From Sphingomonadales bacterium (lineage in GTDB: Bacteria > Pseudomonadota > Alphaproteobacteria > Sphingomonadales > Sphingomonadaceae): a stretch of DNA of 11,042 bases. Each line of letters begins with the position of its first letter. The stretch's first letter is position 1. Positions 6,861 through 11,042 of the stretch are shown piece after piece. A model generated the notes under the pieces. The model made no database searches, had not been told where the DNA came from, and saw only the letters and a list, made by a program, of their open reading frames with translations. The position numbers were made by a program, and so were the translations under genes. The stretch spans positions 1-11,042 of the forward strand of contig JAIVHR010000162.1 of assembly GCA_020200935.1 (NCBI GenBank), written 5' to 3'.

Positions 6861-8153
6861 CTATTCGGGCAGCTGCGCCTTTTCGAACCCGCCCCAGCAA
6901 TCGTCATAATTCTGCTGCAGCGTCTCGTTCGTCATCGCAGCCTGAGTGGGCCGGATCGGCGCCACGCTCTCGAACATGAAGGCCATCGTCTCGTCGACCT
7001 TTTTCGGCTCGAGCTTCGCCGCCATCGCCGCCTCGGTCGAAGCCTTGTCGGGGCCGTGCGCGTTCATCCGGTTGTGGAGGCTCGCCCCGCCCGGCGCGAA
7101 ACCGCCCGATTTGGCGTCGTAGGCGCCGTGGATCAGCCCCATGAACTCGCTCATCACATTGCGGTGGAACCAGGGCGGCCGGAAGGTATCCTCGCCAACA
7201 AGCCAGCGCGGCGGGAAGATGACGAAATCGCAATTGGCGATGCCCGGCGTGTCGGTCTGCGAGGTCAGCACGGTAAAGATCGACGGGTCGGGATGGTCGA
7301 AGCTGATCGATCCGATCGTGTTGAAGCGCGAAAGATCGTAGCGGCAGGGCGCATTGTTGCCGTGCCAGGCGACGACATCGAGCGGCGAATGACCGAGCAT
7401 TGTGCGCCATAGCCGGCCGCCGAATTTCTGGATCACCTCGGTATCGCAATCGACATCCTCGTAGGCGGCGACCGGAGTTTCGAAATCGCGCGGATTGGCC
7501 AGTCCGTTGGCGCCGATCGGCCCGAGATCGGGGAGCCGGAAGGGCGCGCCGTAATTCTCGCAGACATAGCCGCGCGCCGGTCCGTCGAGCTCGACGCGGA
7601 AGCGCAAGCCGCGCGGCACGACGCCGATGCCGTTTGGCGCGAGCTCGAGCACGCCCATCTCGGTGACGATGCGAAGCGCCCCCTGCTGCGGCACGATCAG
7701 CAACTCGCCGTCGGCGGTGAAGAACACCCGGTCCTCCATCGAGCGGTTCGCCGCATAGAGATGGATACCGATGCCGCTCCCCGCATTCGCATCGCCATTG
7801 CCGGCCCAGGTGACGAGCCCGTCGACCCAGTCGACATCGCCGCTCGCCAATGGCAGCGGGTCCCAGCGCAGCCGGTTGGGCTCGAAGGGCTCATGCGTGA
7901 TCGGCGCGGTCAGCAGTTTCGGATTGCCGTCATAGTGCTCGAAGCGCCCATGCCCGGCGCTAGGCCGCATCCGGTAGAACCAGCTGCGCCGATTGTGATC
8001 GCGCGGCGCGGTGAATGCGGTGCCCGAAAACTGTTCGGTATAAAGGCCGAAGGCAGGCCGCTGCGGGCTGTTGCGTCCTTGCGGCAGCGTGCCTTCGACG
8101 GCCTCGGTCGCGAATTCATTGCCGAAGCCGGTCATATAGTCGGAATTGCTCAT
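6861..8153 (-). CDS. hmgA: Homogentisate 1,2-dioxygenase
   Basis: This cytoplasmic Fe(II) enzyme opens the ring of homogentisate to maleylacetoacetate in tyrosine and phenylalanine catabolism. The 430-residue length is normal for the family. The N terminus ([13 protein letters not shown]) and the C-terminal metal region are typical. Predicted iron ligands are H330 and E336 in FHRNVMSEF and H366 in AHGPD, and H264 in AWHGN matches the catalytic His. The frame continues upstream to an ATG at 8258, but that extension is only translated repeat sequence. The start at 8153 is chosen because homology begins there and GGGAG (8160-8164) lies 6 nt before it. The gene lies 138 nt downstream of hpd, which makes its substrate, so both are probably co-transcribed. 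The later genes of the pathway (isomerase and fumarylacetoacetase) are not in the window. Confidence 0.97.
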   Translation of the reverse strand: MSNSDYMTGFGNEFATEAVEGTLPQGRNSPQRPAFGLYTEQFSGTAFTAPRDHNRRSWFYRMRPSAGHGRFEHYDGNPKLLTAPITHEPFEPNRLRWDPLPLASGDVDWVDGLVTWAGNGDANAGSGIGIHLYAANRSMEDRVFFTADGELLIVPQQGALRIVTEMGVLELAPNGIGVVPRGLRFRVELDGPARGYVCENYGAPFRLPDLGPIGANGLANPRDFETPVAAYEDVDCDTEVIQKFGGRLWRTMLGHSPLDVVAWHGNNAPCRYDLSRFNTIGSISFDHPDPSIFTVLTSQTDTPGIANCDFVIFPPRWLVGEDTFRPPWFHRNVMSEFMGLIHGAYDAKSGGFAPGGASLHNRMNAHGPDKASTEAAMAAKLEPKKVDETMAFMFESVAPIRPTQAAMTNETLQQNYDDCWGGFEKAQLPE

Positions 8154-8166
8154 AGCGATCTCCCAA

Positions 8167-8188
8167 CCCCTCCCTTTCAAGGGAGGGG
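8167..8188. repeat. Palindromic repeat next to the hmgA start
   Basis: CCCCTCCCT (8167-8175) pairs perfectly with AGGGAGGGG (8180-8188) around a TTCA loop. Read on the hmgA strand, the right arm is followed by TT and then by the GGGAG ribosome site, so a folded hairpin would sit directly against the translation start. It is the inverted partner of the copy at 8264-8285; both are flanked on their inner side by a CCCACCCC-type block. Confidence 0.85.
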
Positions 8189-8263
8189 CAAGGGGTGGGT
8201 TATGAGGAAAGGGGGCTCGATGCCCCGTTTCCGAATGTGCGTCCTGCGACGGCCCCACCCCAA

Positions 8264-8285
8264 CCCCTCCCCTGAAGGGGAGGGG
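8264..8285. repeat. Palindromic repeat just after the hpd stop
   Basis: CCCCTCCCC (8264-8272) pairs perfectly with GGGGAGGGG (8277-8285) around TGAA. It begins 7 nt beyond the hpd stop codon on the minus strand. With the inverted copy at 8167-8188 it forms a head-to-head pair separated by about 75 nt, which also holds a small GGGGC-TCGAT-GCCCC hairpin (8212-8226). It may stabilise the hpd mRNA end or reduce readthrough into hmgA. There is no T run to make it a clear terminator. Confidence 0.85.
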
Positions 8286-8292
8286 CTATTGT

Positions 8293-9378
8293 CTAAACCT
8301 CTTCCTTCGCCGGGATCACGCCGCGGCGGACCTGGTCGAGCTCAATCGATTCGAACAGGGCCTTGAAGTTGCCTTCGCCGAAGCCCTCGTTGCCCTTGCG
8401 CTGGATGATCTCGAAGAAGATCGGGCCGACCATATTCTCGGTGAAAATCTGCAACAGCAGCCCCTCGCCGGTCTCGGGCGAACCGTCGATCAGGATGCGG
8501 CGCGCCTTCATCGCCGTAAGGTCGTGGCCATGGCCCGGCAGCCGCTCGTCGAGCATCTCGTAATAGGTGTCGGGCGTATCCTGGAAGATGACGCCGTTGT
8601 CGCGCAGCTCGTCGATGGTCTCGAAAATATCGTCGGTCGACAGCGCGATATGCTGGATGCCCTCGCCTTTGTAATCGCGAATGAATTCCTCGATCTGCGA
8701 GTGATCGTCCTGGCTTTCGTTCAGGGGGATGCGGATCTTGTCGTCGGGCGCGGTCATCGCCTTGGAGATGAGACCGGTCGACTGGCCCTCGATGTCGAAA
8801 TAGCGGATTTCGCGGAAGTTGAAGAGCCGCTCATAATAGTCGGCCCATTTGTCCATGTTGCCGCGCTTGAGATTGTGCGTCAGGTGATCGAGCGTATGGA
8901 GGCCGACGCTGTTGTCGTCCTTGCCCGCGCCGGTGCGCTCGAAATCCCGGTCATAGACTTCCTCGGCGCCGTATTTGTCGACGAGGAAGACATGCGCGCC
9001 GCCGATCCCCTCGATCGCCGGAATGTCCAGCTCTTCGGGGCCATTGCCGCGATCGGCCTTCGTCGCTCCGCGTTCGAGCGCCAGTTCGAGCGCCTTTTCG
9101 GCATCCTTGACGCGGAACGCCATCGCGCAGGCCGACGGACCCCGTTCCTGCCGGAACATCGCCGGCTGGCCGGCTTCCTCCATATTGAGCAGGAAGTTGA
9201 TGTCGCCCTGGGTATAGCGGAGGATCGGCTTCGATTTGTGCGTCGCATAATGGGTGAAGCCGAGCTTCTCGAAGAGATCGGCCATTCTTTCGGGCTCGGG
9301 ATGGGTGAATTCGACGAATTCGAAGCCGTCGAGGCCCATCGGATTCTCGATCTGGGTATTTTCCGGTGTCTCGGTCAT
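8293..9378 (-). CDS. hpd: 4-hydroxyphenylpyruvate dioxygenase
   Basis: This cytoplasmic non-haem Fe(II) enzyme turns 4-hydroxyphenylpyruvate and O2 into homogentisate and CO2. The 361-residue protein has the two tandem vicinal-oxygen-chelate domains of the family. The predicted 2-His-1-Glu iron ligands are H165 (LDHLTHN), H243 (GIQHIAL) and E323 (FFEIIQRKG), close to the positions known in the Pseudomonas enzyme. The C-terminal segment RKGNEGFGEGNFKALFESIE is characteristic. The frame extends upstream to 9453, but those 25 residues do not look like the family, so the ATG at 9378 is preferred. Its ribosome site is modest (GGAAA about 9 nt upstream). hmgA follows on the same strand and uses the product. 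A 206-nt gap upstream leaves room for its own promoter. Confidence 0.97.
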   Translation of the reverse strand: MTETPENTQIENPMGLDGFEFVEFTHPEPERMADLFEKLGFTHYATHKSKPILRYTQGDINFLLNMEEAGQPAMFRQERGPSACAMAFRVKDAEKALELALERGATKADRGNGPEELDIPAIEGIGGAHVFLVDKYGAEEVYDRDFERTGAGKDDNSVGLHTLDHLTHNLKRGNMDKWADYYERLFNFREIRYFDIEGQSTGLISKAMTAPDDKIRIPLNESQDDHSQIEEFIRDYKGEGIQHIALSTDDIFETIDELRDNGVIFQDTPDTYYEMLDERLPGHGHDLTAMKARRILIDGSPETGEGLLLQIFTENMVGPIFFEIIQRKGNEGFGEGNFKALFESIELDQVRRGVIPAKEEV

Positions 9379-9584
9379 GGTGCAAATTTCCGTTATCTGT
9401 CGCTCAATGAACAAACAGGCGCTCGGCCCGGTTCCGGCGGGCGAATACGCCAAGGCCGCGCCGCGCGGCGCGCGATCAGTCGAGAAGCGAACGGCTGAGC
9501 CGGTGAAGCGTCCACCAGGCGCTCGCGGGGGTGAGAAATGCGTAACCGGTCATGGGCCGTGCATAGCAGGAGGACGCCGTTTTG
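9379..9584. other. Gap upstream of hpd, probable regulatory region
   Basis: This 206-nt stretch separates the CoA-transferase stop from the hpd start on the minus strand. It holds a perfect 16-bp G/C palindrome at 9457-9472 (core GCGCCGCGCGGCGC), which could be a hairpin in a leader RNA. It also has a possible 25-codon minus-strand reading frame at 9476-9553 with no visible ribosome site. I could not pick a convincing -35/-10 pair. It is the likely site of hpd-hmgA control. Confidence 0.4.
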
Positions 9585-10802
9585 TCAGCTTTCGCCTCCG
9601 CCCACCACGCCGGAAGCGCGCAATTGCGCGATTTCCTCGCCGGACAAGCCGAGCCGGTCGCGCAGCACCGAATCGGTCTGCTCGCCGAGCCGCGGTGGCG
9701 GTGTCGGATCGGGCCGTGCCGAGGCCGAGAGCCGTAGCGGGCTCGCGACGACGGGCAGTTCGGCGCCCGAAGCATCGGCGACCGTGCCCGAGAGCCCGCG
9801 GTGGATCGCCTGCGGCTCGGCAAAGGCCTGCTCGATCGTATTGATCGGGCCGTGCGGGACGTTGTTGGGCTTGAGCAACGCCGTCCATTCGGCGGTCGTC
9901 CTGGCCTTCATCGCCTCGGCCAGCGGCGGAATCAGGCTTTCGCGATTTTCGACGCGCGCGGCGTTGGTCGCATAGCGTTCGTCTTCGGCCATTTCGGAGA
10001 GGCCGAGGAGCCCCGCGAATCGCGCGAACTGGCTGTCATTGCCGACCGCGACGATCATCCAGCCATCGGCGGTCTCGAAGGGCTGGTAGGGGACGACGTT
10101 GGGATGCGCGTTGCCCGTCCGCCCCGGCGCGGTGCCCGAAACGAGATAGTTCAGCGCCTGGTTGCCGAGCGAGGACATCGCGACGTCGAACAAGGCGATG
10201 TCGATATGCTGCCCCTCGCCGGTGCGTTCGCGCTGAAAGAGCGCGGCGAGGATCGCGGCGGCGGCGTTCATGCCCGTCGTCAGATCGACCATCGCGACGC
10301 CCATCCGCCGCGGCGGACCATCCTTCTCGCCGGTCACCGACATGAAGCCGCTCATCGCCTGCAGCATCAGATCGTAGCCCGGCTTGTCGGCATCGGGCCC
10401 GTCCTGGCCGAAGCCGGTGATTGAGCAATAGATGAGCCGCGGGTTGATCGCTTTCAGGCTCCGATAATCGAGGCCGAATTTCTCGAGGCCGCCGAGCTTG
10501 AAATTCTCGACGACGATGTCGCTGCCCTCGGCGAGCCGGCGGATCAGCGCCTGCCCCTCCTCGCGCGCCATGTCGATCGCCACCGAGGCCTTGTTGCGGT
10601 TGGTGGAGAGATAATAGGCGGGGCGCTTGTCGGATTTGTCGCCGAGCCAGGGCGGTCCCCATTTGCGCGTATCGTCGCCCTCGCCGGGGCGCTCGATCTT
10701 GACGATCGCGGCGCCGAGATCGCCGAGCATCTGCGTCGCCCAGGGACCCGCGAGAACGCGGGAGAGATCGAGCACACGGACACCGGAGAGCGCCTGGGTC
10801 AT
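9585..10802 (-). CDS. CaiB/BaiF family (class III) CoA-transferase
   Basis: Class III enzymes move CoA from one acyl-CoA to another free acid through an aspartyl-CoA thioester. The 405-residue length and N terminus (LSGVRVLDLSRVLAGPWATQMLGDLGA) are classical for the family, as are VKIERPGEGDDTR (34-46), SITGFGQDGP (127-136) and PGYDLMLQAMSG (141-152). The predicted catalytic Asp is D173 in AMVDLTTGM, at nearly the same place as Asp169 of formyl-CoA transferase. The ATG overlaps the stop of the upstream hydratase gene by ATGA, so translation is probably coupled; no good separate ribosome site is visible. Substrate is unknown: relatives act on carnitine, bile acids, alpha-methylacyl-CoA (racemases), succinate or benzylsuccinate. 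A CoA-transferase is likelier than a racemase because of the long C-terminal part, but this is not decisive. Confidence 0.93.
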   Translation of the reverse strand: MTQALSGVRVLDLSRVLAGPWATQMLGDLGAAIVKIERPGEGDDTRKWGPPWLGDKSDKRPAYYLSTNRNKASVAIDMAREEGQALIRRLAEGSDIVVENFKLGGLEKFGLDYRSLKAINPRLIYCSITGFGQDGPDADKPGYDLMLQAMSGFMSVTGEKDGPPRRMGVAMVDLTTGMNAAAAILAALFQRERTGEGQHIDIALFDVAMSSLGNQALNYLVSGTAPGRTGNAHPNVVPYQPFETADGWMIVAVGNDSQFARFAGLLGLSEMAEDERYATNAARVENRESLIPPLAEAMKARTTAEWTALLKPNNVPHGPINTIEQAFAEPQAIHRGLSGTVADASGAELPVVASPLRLSASARPDPTPPPRLGEQTDSVLRDRLGLSGEEIAQLRASGVVGGGES

Positions 10803-11042
10803 GCGTCGGCGGCGACGATTTCGGCGAGACGCCCGGCGAGCGGCCCGCGCACCTGCCGCTTGACGGCGCGGAAGGCGGGCTGGGCGGAGATCTCTCCGGC
10901 ACGCATCAGCGCGCGGTCGACGATCTCGCCGGGAGGACAGATTTCGTCGAAAATCCGCGCCTCGACAAGCGGCGCGGCCGGATAGCGCGCGCTGGTCAAG
11001 GTCAGGTTGCGCAGCCAGTTGGGCGGCAGATCGGCATGGATC
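10799..11042 (-). CDS. Enoyl-CoA hydratase/isomerase family protein, C-terminal part (partial)
   Basis: Only the last 80 residues are in the window; the frame is open to the right edge, so the gene starts beyond it. The segment resembles the crotonase-family C terminus: NLTLTSARYPAAPLVEARI, then FDEICPPGEIVDRAL in place of the usual GLVDEVVPP-like turn, then a helix with AFRAVKRQVRGPL. Such enzymes hydrate or isomerise enoyl-CoAs, the step after acyl-CoA dehydrogenation. The catalytic residues lie in the missing part and cannot be checked. Its TGA overlaps the ATG of the CoA-transferase gene, which indicates one operon. A short reading beginning at a TTG inside this segment is not a real gene start. 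The family call rests on pattern recognition over a short region. Confidence 0.7.
   Translation of the reverse strand, partial: IHADLPPNWLRNLTLTSARYPAAPLVEARIFDEICPPGEIVDRALMRAGEISAQPAFRAVKRQVRGPLAGRLAEIVAADA

Noticed and set aside
8154..8258. 35-residue N-terminal extension of hmgA starting at 8258
   Set aside because: It is translated from the palindromic repeat and spacer and bears no likeness to the conserved N terminus, which begins at the ATG at 8153 with a good ribosome site.
9379..9453. 25-residue N-terminal extension of hpd starting at 9453
   Set aside because: The segment is not part of the enzyme family, and the ATG at 9378 gives the normal length.
8524..9498. 324-codon open frame on the + strand
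   Set aside because: It is antisense to hpd, whose metal ligands and length are intact; no independent domain was recognised.

Overview
The window looks like a chromosomal segment of a GC-rich alphaproteobacterium, most likely a sphingomonad (order Sphingomonadales). The evidence is the high-GC codon use, a large TonB-dependent receptor of the type abundant in sphingomonads, a homogentisate pathway gene pair, and short G/C-rich palindromic intergenic repeats that I remember as common in sphingomonad genomes. The taxonomic call is inference; the window holds no rRNA or marker gene.

Left part (1-3574, + strand): the 3' part of an acyl-CoA dehydrogenase gene, a second smaller acyl-CoA dehydrogenase gene, and a 12-TM major facilitator transporter. 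They are probably one transcription unit. The two dehydrogenases keep different halves of the usual family motifs, which suggests an obligate two-subunit enzyme. Middle part (3575-6832): a probable promoter with a 13-bp palindrome just upstream of its -35 element, a 1008-residue TonB-dependent outer-membrane receptor, and a strong hairpin terminator. Right part (6861-11042, - strand): hmgA (homogentisate 1,2-dioxygenase) downstream of hpd (4-hydroxyphenylpyruvate dioxygenase), two consecutive steps of tyrosine/phenylalanine breakdown. Further upstream, a CaiB/BaiF family CoA-transferase gene overlaps by 4 bp the end of an enoyl-CoA hydratase/isomerase gene that runs off the window.

Together the genes describe catabolism of CoA-activated acids (dehydrogenation, hydration, CoA transfer) with candidate outer- and inner-membrane uptake components, next to an aromatic amino acid catabolic pair. 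A shared substrate for the acyl-CoA genes, the receptor and the transporter is possible but not shown by the sequence.

The most unusual structure is in the gaps between genes. Three of them (979-1120, 2195-2287, 8154-8292) are filled almost exactly by palindromic repeats that begin a few bases after one stop codon and end at the Shine-Dalgarno region of the next gene. In two of the gaps the repeat is a head-to-head pair with TTCA and TGAA loops. I saw no phage, transposase, CRISPR, tRNA, rRNA or defence genes, and no stretch over 300 bases without a gene. I do not see a clearly new multi-gene system here.
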